From NCBI GenBank assembly GCA_029820045.1, contig JALGVE010000003.1:1-56326 (forward strand): 56,326 bases of DNA, given 5' to 3'. The stretch is from Candidatus Zipacnadia bacterium. Lineage in GTDB: Bacteria; Armatimonadota; Zipacnadia; Zipacnadales; UBA5352. Within the stretch, counting starts at the first letter, position 1; each line of letters begins with the position of its first letter. The notes under the pieces are model-generated. The model did not search any database. It was not told the DNA's origin and saw only the letters and a program-made list of their open reading frames with translations. The translations under genes and the position numbers were made by a program. This document shows, piece after piece, positions 9,907 through 18,414 of this stretch.

Positions 9907-10048
9907 CACGCACAGCTACCGTTTGCCCACCAAGTGGATAAGCGCCGACGGCCTGACCATGCACCTCGTCTTCTCGGGCCGCAGGCACGGGGAGGTGGAC
10001 TACGACGCCTTCTGCGTTCGGAAGATGACGCTGGCACTGAGCCGCTGA
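9888..10048 (+). other. Out-of-frame C-terminal continuation of the preceding serine hydrolase
   Basis: Frame shared with ORF 9608..10048 reads 'WDAGDTHSYRLPTKWISADGLTMHLVFSGRRHGEVDYDAFCVRKMTLALSR*', a natural continuation of the upstream domain. Confidence 0.75.
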
Positions 10049-10068
10049 ACGGGTCGCCGCTCTCCGGC

Positions 10069-10890
10069 TCAGGTCTCTCCTGCAAGCTCCCGGTAGTAGT
10101 CGAGGTAGGTCGTGAACTCCATCCCTAGCTGGCGCGCCCGGACCAGCAGCAGCTCAATGCTCGCCATGCCCTCATCGAAGCGCATGATTGACCACGGGTG
10201 CTGAACCAGGGACACGTAGTCGAGCCCCGTCTCCACCGCATGTTCCAGCCATCGGCCCTCCTGCGCGAAGTTCTCAACCACGGTCTTCGGGGTCCGTTGG
10301 GGAAGAGCGAACTCGTACACGGGCGGCACGTAGGTGATGTGCCCGGTCCCGCCTTTGAGCACATTGTCATGCCAGCCGTGGCCCGGTATCTCCCAGATGT
10401 CCCCGTAGCCGTCGGCCTCATAGGTGTACGGCTGCTGCATGTCGTTGGGGATGGAGTCCAGCGGGCCACGCAGGTCCGCGCTTACGAACTTGATGCCGTG
10501 GCGGCGTATGATCTCCAGGCGCTCCGGGGCACCGTGGAAGCCGTCCTCGAAGCCGCAGCCCGGCCGCAGGCCGATGCACTCGCGCTCGAAGACCTCCTCC
10601 ACCCATCGCTTCCCTTCGCCGACCTCCACCTCCGTCTCCTCCAGGCTGACCGCCGGTCCGTGCGGGCGGCTGTCCTTGATAATCTTGTGTGAGTAGGTAT
10701 GCGTCTGAATGTCAAAGAGGGGGTCGTCCAGCAGGGCCTTGTAGCGAGGGCCCTCGCGCTCCAGCAGCCGCCCGACGATGAAGAACGTGGCAGGCGCCTC
10801 GTATCTGCGATGCAGCTCTACTAAGCGCGCGACTGCCTCCGGGGCATGCTCCAGGTTCTCCGTGTCGTACGCGGCGATGTACTTCGTCAT
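10069..10890 (-). CDS. Polysaccharide deacetylase (NodB-homology) family protein
   Basis: 'MTKYIAAYDTENLEHAPEAVARLVELHRRYEAPATFFIVGRLLEREG', 'FDIQTHTYSHKIIKD'; start trimmed to ATG at 10890. Confidence 0.85.
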   Translation of the reverse strand: MTKYIAAYDTENLEHAPEAVARLVELHRRYEAPATFFIVGRLLEREGPRYKALLDDPLFDIQTHTYSHKIIKDSRPHGPAVSLEETEVEVGEGKRWVEEVFERECIGLRPGCGFEDGFHGAPERLEIIRRHGIKFVSADLRGPLDSIPNDMQQPYTYEADGYGDIWEIPGHGWHDNVLKGGTGHITYVPPVYEFALPQRTPKTVVENFAQEGRWLEHAVETGLDYVSLVQHPWSIMRFDEGMASIELLLVRARQLGMEFTTYLDYYRELAGET

Positions 10891-11073
10891 CAGAAGACAC
10901 CTCTTACTGATATTCTCGTAATCCGAAAACATTTGAAGCCCCGGCGCAAACGAGCCGTCGTGCCTGCCAAGGCCCGACGTTACAGCGTCTGCACGCCCTC
11001 GGGAGGCGGGTTGCGTGAACGTAGCTTGTGCTGCAGCTGCAATCATGCAAAGATCAGTAGGATGCGGACACGC

Positions 11074-11228
11074 GCCAGCATTCTGAATCGTGATGAGAGC
11101 GCAAGTGTCCGGGCGCTGTCATGGTAGCGCAGGCGCCCCCATCGTATCATGGTAGCACAGGCGCCCTCGCCTGTGCATGTCCGCCCCAACGCCTGGCCCC
11201 TCTCCGACAGGCGAGGGCGCCTGTCGTA
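11074..11228. repeat. Dispersed repeat (family C copy 1) with CAGGCG-type palindromes
   Basis: 'gccagcattctgaatcgtgatgagagcgcaagtgtccgggcgctgtcatggtagcgcaggcgcc' matches the reverse complement of ~29817-29880; contains gcacaggcg-ccct-cgcctgtgc palindrome. Confidence 0.7.
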
Positions 11229-11250
11229 CCGCACACCTTGGCAGCGCGCG

Positions 11251-12624
11251 CTAGCCGTGCCGGGTGAGGTACAGAGCTGCATCCCCGCCAAAGGGAGCCG
11301 TGAACTCGCGCTTGGCGCCGCCTGTCACTTCATTCGCGGGAGCAACCTCGCCCGTGCTCGGATTGAACCACTCGACCGTGAACTGCCCCGCGCCGCCTGA
11401 AAGGTCCACCGTTACCTCCCCGCCCTCGGGCAGGTAGACGAGGTACTCGACGCCGGGATTCGCCAGGCAGTACTCGGTCGAAGCCAGCTCGCCGTGCGGC
11501 GACATCTCCTTGAGGTTCATGCGCTCGGCGAAGCGGCGCGCGTATCCCATGCTGCGGCGGATCGGGTCCCACTCGGGGTTGAAGGCACTGTCGAGCACAC
11601 CGCCGTCATAGGGGTCCATGAAGATCGGGTTCATCCCCCGCAGGAAACTCTTCCAGACCCACGCCTGGTTGCCGCCGATTCCCCAGAGGTGGTCCGTGTC
11701 ATTGAGAATGACCTTGCTCCCATCTGCCGCCGGCGGATCGTCTCGGTAGCCGCCCTCAGGGTTCGGCGAGATCCAGTCAGCCGGGCTGTCGAAGAGCGTC
11801 TGATTGCTGCCGCCCTTGAACTGAAAGGTCATGCCCACCGGATGCTGCTTCGGCTTGCCTTTCTCGTAGTCGTGGATGTAGTTGATGATGTGGTACTGCC
11901 ATTGGGTGGAGGCTGGGTGGTTCTCGTTTGATATCTCATAGAGCACATTGTCCAGGTCGTTGACGGTGTCCACCACCTTGCGGACGTAGGCCTCCTGGCG
12001 CTCGGTGATGGCTGGCACGGCCAACTCATGCACCTCCAGGCCCTTGCCGTCTCCGTTCGCGTCGCCGTCGAGGCCCTGAACATTGTTGGCGGGGTTGAAG
12101 GGATGCCCCTCCCAGGCGCCCTCCGCATGTTGCAGAGCCCAGCCCTCGAACAGCATGATGGAGACATAGATGCCCCGCTCGCCGGCGGCCACGACGCGAG
12201 AGCGCAGCCGATCAAAGTAGACCGGATTGAACTTGCTCAGGTCGAACTTCGGCTTGCCGTCCAGCGCCTTCCCCGGACCGGTGCGCGCCCAGGGCTGGGG
12301 GGCGGCCGTCTGGGTCGCGTCACGCCCCTGTCGTCTGGTATCCCAGGTCACCGGCTCCCAGGTCCACATGCGAATGAAGTTGTGATGGTATTGCTCCAGG
12401 AAGTCGAGGTAGGGGACGAAACGAAAGGCCGGTGGGGGATCGGTGGGGCCGATGTCCACCAGGTTTGACCAGGTATGCGAGCCCGTCAGGTAGACCACGT
12501 TGCCGTCGGCATCACCGAAGTACCGCGGGTTCTCCGCGCACGCTCGCAGCGGCCCGGAGGCCGGTTGGGCTACGGCATCCGTGAGAACTGAACCTAACAT
12601 CATCACGATCACCATACTTGTCAT
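11251..12624 (-). CDS. Secreted glycoside-hydrolase-like (TIM-barrel) protein with C-terminal collagen-binding-like domain
   Basis: 'NPRYFGDADGNVVYLTGSHTWSNLVDIG', 'NNFIRMWTWE'-like 'HHNFIRMWTWEPV', 'NVLYEISNENHP'; C-terminal 'YLVYLPEGGEVTVDLSGGAGQFTVEWFNPSTGEV'. Confidence 0.75.
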   Translation of the reverse strand: MTSMVIVMMLGSVLTDAVAQPASGPLRACAENPRYFGDADGNVVYLTGSHTWSNLVDIGPTDPPPAFRFVPYLDFLEQYHHNFIRMWTWEPVTWDTRRQGRDATQTAAPQPWARTGPGKALDGKPKFDLSKFNPVYFDRLRSRVVAAGERGIYVSIMLFEGWALQHAEGAWEGHPFNPANNVQGLDGDANGDGKGLEVHELAVPAITERQEAYVRKVVDTVNDLDNVLYEISNENHPASTQWQYHIINYIHDYEKGKPKQHPVGMTFQFKGGSNQTLFDSPADWISPNPEGGYRDDPPAADGSKVILNDTDHLWGIGGNQAWVWKSFLRGMNPIFMDPYDGGVLDSAFNPEWDPIRRSMGYARRFAERMNLKEMSPHGELASTEYCLANPGVEYLVYLPEGGEVTVDLSGGAGQFTVEWFNPSTGEVAPANEVTGGAKREFTAPFGGDAALYLTRHG

Positions 12625-12889
12625 AGCGCTCTTTCCAGGAATCTGGATGGGATGGGACAGCCTCGCATGACGAGATCTCGATCAGCGAGGCCGCGATTGT
12701 GGAACTTGGCGGCAAGCACTACGCCCAAGGTAGTTTCACCCAGAATGTCGCCACACCTCCCCGACGCAGCACAAGATAGCGAGGTGACTGCAAGCACTGG
12801 GAAGGTGATTCCGCGTTCAGTCATCAATACTCCATGCGCCAGCCTCTTGCTGGCCCCGAACAGGCGATCTGTTTGAGGAGGAGACGAAC

Positions 12890-15865
12890 ATGCGATACTC
12901 ACTCGTTGCTGGCTGGCTACTCGTAGGCCTGGCAACTCCGATCTTCGCGCAGGAGAAGGCTGGAGAGGTGATGGCACCTGTTGTACTGGTCTGGGGCGAG
13001 TACCTGGCGGCCGCCAATCAGCGCGAAGCGCCCGGGACGCATAACTACCTGAAAAACATCGCCAGGGCCCTGGACACCGTCGGTCTCACGTACGAGGAGA
13101 CCAAGGACTCCGAGGTAGAGAAGGGCGCGCTGGAGGGGCACAAGTTCGCGATCTTCCCCTACAACGCCAACCTCACTGACGCCGAGCACGAGGCAATCCG
13201 CCGCTTCGTTGCCGAGGGCGGGAAGATCTGGGCGAGCTTCACGCATGACCCGGTGCTCAATGAGTTGCTGGGAGTGAAGCTCGGTTCGAGCCAGCCGCCC
13301 AAGTACGACGGCTACTACACATATATGATGTTCAACGAGCAGGCGCCCACCGGGGTGCCGGATGCGGTCATGAACGGATCATGGTACAGCCACGTCATCA
13401 CGCCTCTGGAGGGCACGCAGATCATCGCCAACTGGGGCGACGGCGAAAAGAAGGACACCGAGATGCCCGCCATCAGCATGAATGACAACGGCTACTACCA
13501 CGGCCATGTGATGCTTGGAGGCGACATCGCCGAGAAAGGTCAGATGTTCCTGGCGCTCATCGGTCACTTCTTCCCCGAACTGTGGCAGGGCGCCGTCGAG
13601 AAGGCCATCGCCGGCATCGCGGACGTTCACGGCTTCGAGTCGTGGGATGCGGTCGGGAAGGCCATAGAGCAGGCGAAGGCGGAGGGCCGAGACGTGGCCC
13701 TTGCGCAGGAGCGTTTCAGTGCGGCGGGCAAGGCCAGGGCCGCAGCGGAAGACCTCTTCAAACAGGAGAAGTACTCCGAGGCGCTCGACCAGGCCAACGC
13801 CGCGAAGCAGGCCCTGCGCTCAGCCACCTACCCGCTGGCGCGCAGTCGCGAGGGCGAACTGCGCGCCGTCTGGATGAGCGGAGGGGGCGTGGAGGACTGG
13901 GAGGCGGTCATGCAGGACCTCGCCGGCGCCGGCTTCAACGCCGTCTTTCCCAGCCTGTGCGATGCCGGCGGGGCGGATTACGAGAGCGATGTGCTGCCCA
14001 GGTCAAAGAACTACACGCGAGACCAGCTCGCGGCCTGTATCGAGGCGGCTCAGAAGTACAACATCGAGGTGCACCCGTGGCGTATTAACTGGCGGCTGTC
14101 GCGGGCAACCGACGAGCGGAAGGCGGAGCTGCGCGAGGCGGGTCGGCTGAGCAAGTCCAAGGACGGTACGGACGGGGATTGGCTCTGCCCCTCAGATGAG
14201 CGCAACTTCGAGCTTGAGGTGGCGGCGATGGTCGAGATGGCTGAGAAGTACCCCGTGCAGGGCATTCACTTCGACTACATCCGGTACGCTAACAGCAACT
14301 TCTGCTACTGCGAGAAGTGCCACAAGAACTTCGAGCGCGACGCACAGGTGAAAGTTGCCAACTGGCCGCAGGACGTGCTTGCCGGTGGCCCCCAGTACGA
14401 GGCCTTCCAGGACTGGCGGCGAGAGCAGATCACGCGGGTGGTGCGCGAGGTGCACAAGCGGGCGCACGCGATCCGTCCCGACATCGTGGTCTCGGCGGCG
14501 GTCTTCTCCAACTGGCCCTCGTCCCGAGTGTCCATCGGCCAGGATGCCGCCGCCTGGGCGAAGGAGGGCATCGTTGACCTGCTGATGCCTATGACCTATA
14601 CGGACAGTAACGAGAGGCTGTCCGCGCTGACGGAGCAGCACGTGGAGCTGAACAAGGGGAGGGCCATCCTCGGCGAGGGCATCGGCGCCTTCAGCAGCCA
14701 CTCACAGTTCACCGGACCTGACCAGCTTATCCAGCAGATCGAGACCGCACGCGGGCTGGGTGCAGATGGTTTCTGCATCTTCCACTACGGCGCGGGCCTC
14801 AAGGCGGGCTTCCTGCCCGCTCTCGCCGAGGGCTGCACCGGCCCGCGCACCTTCACGCCCATGCTGCACCCGCCGGCGACCTTCAAGGTCAACGGTGATG
14901 CCGAGGGCGAGTGGACCTTCGGCCCGAAGGCGAAACAGATCATCGAGGCAACAATCGAGGGGAGCGGCCCTTGGCCTGAGCCGGTGGCCTCCCTGGACGC
15001 AACGCTCATCTTGCAGGGCCTGGACGGCCGCGACCTGCGGCCCGTCGGAGAGAAGCAGACAGTCGCCCAGGGTCGCAGCGGCACGTGGAACGTTGAGCTT
15101 GCCCTCGAGCCCGCCGCTTACCGCCTGGCTGTCTCCGGGCAGGTCAAGCTGGCGGACGGTTCGACCCGCCCTTACATCTGTCGCAGCCGACCCCTCCGTA
15201 TACTCACCGCCGACGAGCAGGCCCTTCATGAGGGTAAACTGCCAGCGCCCGAGAAAGCCACGGGCAAGCCGCGCGTGGGTGTGCTGATGGACGGCTACGG
15301 CGGCCAGGGCATGATTACCGCGCTGCAGAAGATGCAACAGATCCAGGTCGAGGGCGTGCCCGGGATATCCACCGAGGCGGCGCGCAGGTGCCAGGTGCTC
15401 GTGGTGACTCAGGCGCGCAGCGGCGCCTCAGTTGACGAGAGCCTAGCCCGCGCGCTGCGCAACTGGATCGCCGCCGGCGGGAGCGTGCTTGCCACGCATG
15501 ACGCCGTGGGCTATCGCGGTTACGTGCCCATCGCTCCTGAGGTGTGCGAGGGCGGCGCGGGCCATGACAGGGCAACGAGCGTGGTGGTTGCTGACTCACC
15601 GCTGGTGCCCAAGGAGTACCGGGGCGCGGTCTTCGATCACGCCTTCTTCGATCACATCATCCTGCGAACGGGCGACAAGGGGCAAGCGGTGGTGACCGAC
15701 GAGGCCGGCAAGCCCGTGGTCGTAGTCGGACAGGTGGGCAAGGGCCGCTATGTGGCCTCAGGCATCGCCTTCGGGCTGAACGCCGATACCCGGGAGCAGG
15801 AGCCGACCGACGGCGAGGCCGACCTGCTGCATGAGCTGGTCCTCTGGCTGGCCTCGGCCCACTGA
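12890..15865 (+). CDS. Secreted three-domain protein: amidotransferase/ThuA-like N-terminus, GHL10-type glycosyl hydrolase-like centre, second amidotransferase-like C-terminus
   Basis: 'GELRAVWMSGGGVEDWEAVMQDLAGAGFNAVFPSLCDAGGADYESDVLP' and 'VQGIHFDYIRYANSNFCYCEKCHKNFERD' are GHL10/FenI-like; flanked by 'KFAIFPYNANLTDAEHEAIRRFVAEGGKIWASF' and 'VLVVTQARSGASVDESLARALRNWIAAGGSVLATHDAVGYRG'. Confidence 0.75.
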   Translation: MRYSLVAGWLLVGLATPIFAQEKAGEVMAPVVLVWGEYLAAANQREAPGTHNYLKNIARALDTVGLTYEETKDSEVEKGALEGHKFAIFPYNANLTDAEHEAIRRFVAEGGKIWASFTHDPVLNELLGVKLGSSQPPKYDGYYTYMMFNEQAPTGVPDAVMNGSWYSHVITPLEGTQIIANWGDGEKKDTEMPAISMNDNGYYHGHVMLGGDIAEKGQMFLALIGHFFPELWQGAVEKAIAGIADVHGFESWDAVGKAIEQAKAEGRDVALAQERFSAAGKARAAAEDLFKQEKYSEALDQANAAKQALRSATYPLARSREGELRAVWMSGGGVEDWEAVMQDLAGAGFNAVFPSLCDAGGADYESDVLPRSKNYTRDQLAACIEAAQKYNIEVHPWRINWRLSRATDERKAELREAGRLSKSKDGTDGDWLCPSDERNFELEVAAMVEMAEKYPVQGIHFDYIRYANSNFCYCEKCHKNFERDAQVKVANWPQDVLAGGPQYEAFQDWRREQITRVVREVHKRAHAIRPDIVVSAAVFSNWPSSRVSIGQDAAAWAKEGIVDLLMPMTYTDSNERLSALTEQHVELNKGRAILGEGIGAFSSHSQFTGPDQLIQQIETARGLGADGFCIFHYGAGLKAGFLPALAEGCTGPRTFTPMLHPPATFKVNGDAEGEWTFGPKAKQIIEATIEGSGPWPEPVASLDATLILQGLDGRDLRPVGEKQTVAQGRSGTWNVELALEPAAYRLAVSGQVKLADGSTRPYICRSRPLRILTADEQALHEGKLPAPEKATGKPRVGVLMDGYGGQGMITALQKMQQIQVEGVPGISTEAARRCQVLVVTQARSGASVDESLARALRNWIAAGGSVLATHDAVGYRGYVPIAPEVCEGGAGHDRATSVVVADSPLVPKEYRGAVFDHAFFDHIILRTGDKGQAVVTDEAGKPVVVVGQVGKGRYVASGIAFGLNADTREQEPTDGEADLLHELVLWLASAH

Positions 15866-16009
15866 GGGCGCGCGCACAGATGCCCCCGTCGTTCAAGGCC
15901 GAACGGCCTCCACGGCAACGCCATCGGCCGAGCTGAAGCCCGGCCGCTCCATACGGCAGCGTGAACCGAGCCCATGAAGATGCCGTGTCCATGGAGGGGC
16001 TGGGCTTTA

Positions 16010-16129
16010 GAGCCTGTCCGTTAAGTGCATTTCGGCCCGTTTTTGGGGGCTCAGGGTCTAGGTTTAGGCACCCAATCTTAGACACAATCGGGGCCAAAAG
16101 GGTCAGATTCCGACTTTCCGGACAGGCTC
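16010..16129. mobile_element. 120-bp MITE-like element, 11-bp TIRs GAGCCTGTCCG, flanked by TTTA target duplication
   Basis: ttta(16006-16009)-gagcctgtccg...cggacaggctc-ttta(16130-16133); outer sequence is gggctgggc / gcccagccc, i.e. a hairpin whose TTTA loop was the target. No ORF inside. Confidence 0.88.
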
Positions 16130-16214
16130 TTTAGCCCAGCCCACGGCGTTCGTCGTGGTGCGGCGAGACGCGCCCTCCAACGCCCTCGGCCCCGCCGCTC
16201 CTCACGGCAAACGG

Positions 16215-18401
16215 TCATGTGCCCTCATCCAGGCTGTCGTCGAGAATGACCTTCCCCCCGGCGCGCTCCCGGATAACCACCCGACCGGTGAGGGGCCCCT
16301 CCTTCGCAAAGGTCACCTCCGCCTCGGCGTCACCCAGAGTCAGGGCGAGGCGGACCGTGTCCTCCGCTTCGGTCAACGTGCTTTCGGGCCAATCATGCGA
16401 GCCTGAGCCCGTCGCCAGCAGAACGTGGAGGAAGTAGTCGCGTGCGTGGGAGCGAGCGGGGCTGACCTCGATGCGCCAGCGCCCGGCCTCCGCCGGGTCA
16501 TACTCCTTCTTGGGCGGGTAGTTGACGCCGTTGACCTCGAACTCGTGGCCGGGGCCGCCGACGGTAGTGATGTTCGCCTGCGCCGGCAGAAGTGATGCCA
16601 CGGCCAGTCGCCCCTCACCGTTGATGATTTCGATGCGGTCCCCGTCAACCGTCGGCTGCTGCCCGCAGTGCAGCAGCCACTTCTTCTCGAACTCAGGCTG
16701 CGTAGCCTCGACCCGATCGAAGACCACAAAGCAGTCGGGGCGCAGGTACAGGAACGCGCGCGTGAACTCCTTGAGCTTGGAGGGACTGTATGAGCGCGTC
16801 GCGTCGCCGACCACGAAGGTGTACCGGTCCGTCGCCTTGTAGGCCTTGATCTGCGCCCGGTGGTGGGCGTCGCCGGGCGTCACATCGGTTACGAAGTCCG
16901 GCCCGCCGCCGTAGAGCTGGCCGCCATCGTTTGCGCCCTCACCGGGATGGTTGTGGCCCCAGACGCCGCCATCGAACTGCTCCCCGGGATCGGTGACGGT
17001 GACAGAGTTGTGGGCGATGGTGCGGGCGTAGTAGTTGGCCCGATGGGCCGTGGCATCGTAGACCCCGGTGTCCATGGCCAGCAGGGCGCGCTTGTGGATG
17101 ATGAAGCTGTTGTTGTCGCAGTGCTGGTGCCCGCCGAAGTAGATCGGCGCGCAGATGAACAGGGCGAAGGTCGCGTCCGGCTGCCAGGAGCTTCGCATGG
17201 AAACCCAGCCGAGACCGCGGAAGTAGCGACTCAGCGGGAGCTCATCTCGCGGCACCGCAGGCACAGCCGGGTCGTACCAGAGCAGGTACGGCCACCAGGT
17301 CCCAGCGCCGAGCTGGTACTTGACGCCGGCAGCGTCGCGCCGCATCGCCTCCTGCTTGATCTGGTCCGCCCACCAGCCCGCGACGCCATCGCGCCGTCGT
17401 CGTTGGAGCAAGGGCATGTACATTGCGACGCTTCCGTCATAGGAGTCGTGCCCGCCGATGTCCGCCACACTCACGCGGCCGTCATCGAAGGGCCGGGCGT
17501 TGTAGATGAGCCAGTGCGCGTCACCGTCCAGGCCGGTGAAGTCCTTCCAGAGGTCCTGCCCCGTAGCCGATGACCAGAGCTCCACGAGATGAGCGAACTC
17601 GTAGGTGAAGAAGGCGTGGTAGCTCATGCTCTCATGCCAGCCACCGTCGCCAGCCGTAACAATGTCATGGGCGGGCATGAAGTGATTCACGAGCAGGTCC
17701 AGGCCGTCGAGCGCCAACCGGTGCGCGACCTCATCGTCCAGGCCTTCCTGCCAGAGGGCAATGCCGGCGTAGAGTATCGGACCGTACTCCAGGTAGAGAT
17801 GGTTATTGAACTCGGAGTGCCGCCAGGTCTTGTAGCACTGCTTGGCGGCGTGGAGGGCGGCGAGACCGTAGCGCTGTTTCTGTTCGGCAGACAGATCGTC
17901 GTAGAGCCAGTCGTAGGTCATGGCCAGGGACTTGGAAATGCGGGGCCAGGTCCAGCCATCTCCCTGCGCCTCGCTGAGATAGTCGGCGATGGCGACGGCG
18001 TGGCGCAAGATGTCGGGGTCACGCTGCGATACGCGGTAGGCGATAACACAGCCCTGAAGCTGCGAGGGCGTGGCCCACAGGTTCCGGTAGTAGTGCTCCC
18101 CTCTGGCCCACTCCAGGATGAACTCCCAGACCTCGGCGACCGCCGGGGCCGTCTCGCACCGCTGGCGGACCTGGGCAATGTCCGCCTCGGTGCAGAAGAT
18201 GCGGGGATGCTGCTTACGGATCTTCCCAAGCTCCGGCTCCAGCGCCGCCTGAGCCTGCGGATCGCGCCCTCGGAGGTCAGGCCAGTCCGCATAGGCGCAA
18301 CTCGCTAAGACAGCCGCCAGCAGGACGAACCTCAAGCTCACGAACTGGATGGCTCGCATGAGTTCCCTCCTTATCCGCGACTGAGCCGGTCGGCGCTGCA
18401 A
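16215..18401 (-). CDS. Heparinase II/III family protein
   Basis: 'HQHCDNNSFIIHKRALLAMDTGVYDATAHRANYYARTIAHNSVTVTDPGEQF' heparinase II/III-like motif; DUF4962-like N-terminus; signal peptide. Confidence 0.85.
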   Translation of the reverse strand: MQRRPAQSRIRRELMRAIQFVSLRFVLLAAVLASCAYADWPDLRGRDPQAQAALEPELGKIRKQHPRIFCTEADIAQVRQRCETAPAVAEVWEFILEWARGEHYYRNLWATPSQLQGCVIAYRVSQRDPDILRHAVAIADYLSEAQGDGWTWPRISKSLAMTYDWLYDDLSAEQKQRYGLAALHAAKQCYKTWRHSEFNNHLYLEYGPILYAGIALWQEGLDDEVAHRLALDGLDLLVNHFMPAHDIVTAGDGGWHESMSYHAFFTYEFAHLVELWSSATGQDLWKDFTGLDGDAHWLIYNARPFDDGRVSVADIGGHDSYDGSVAMYMPLLQRRRRDGVAGWWADQIKQEAMRRDAAGVKYQLGAGTWWPYLLWYDPAVPAVPRDELPLSRYFRGLGWVSMRSSWQPDATFALFICAPIYFGGHQHCDNNSFIIHKRALLAMDTGVYDATAHRANYYARTIAHNSVTVTDPGEQFDGGVWGHNHPGEGANDGGQLYGGGPDFVTDVTPGDAHHRAQIKAYKATDRYTFVVGDATRSYSPSKLKEFTRAFLYLRPDCFVVFDRVEATQPEFEKKWLLHCGQQPTVDGDRIEIINGEGRLAVASLLPAQANITTVGGPGHEFEVNGVNYPPKKEYDPAEAGRWRIEVSPARSHARDYFLHVLLATGSGSHDWPESTLTEAEDTVRLALTLGDAEAEVTFAKEGPLTGRVVIRERAGGKVILDDSLDEGT

Positions 18402-18414
18402 TGGATACGGCGAG

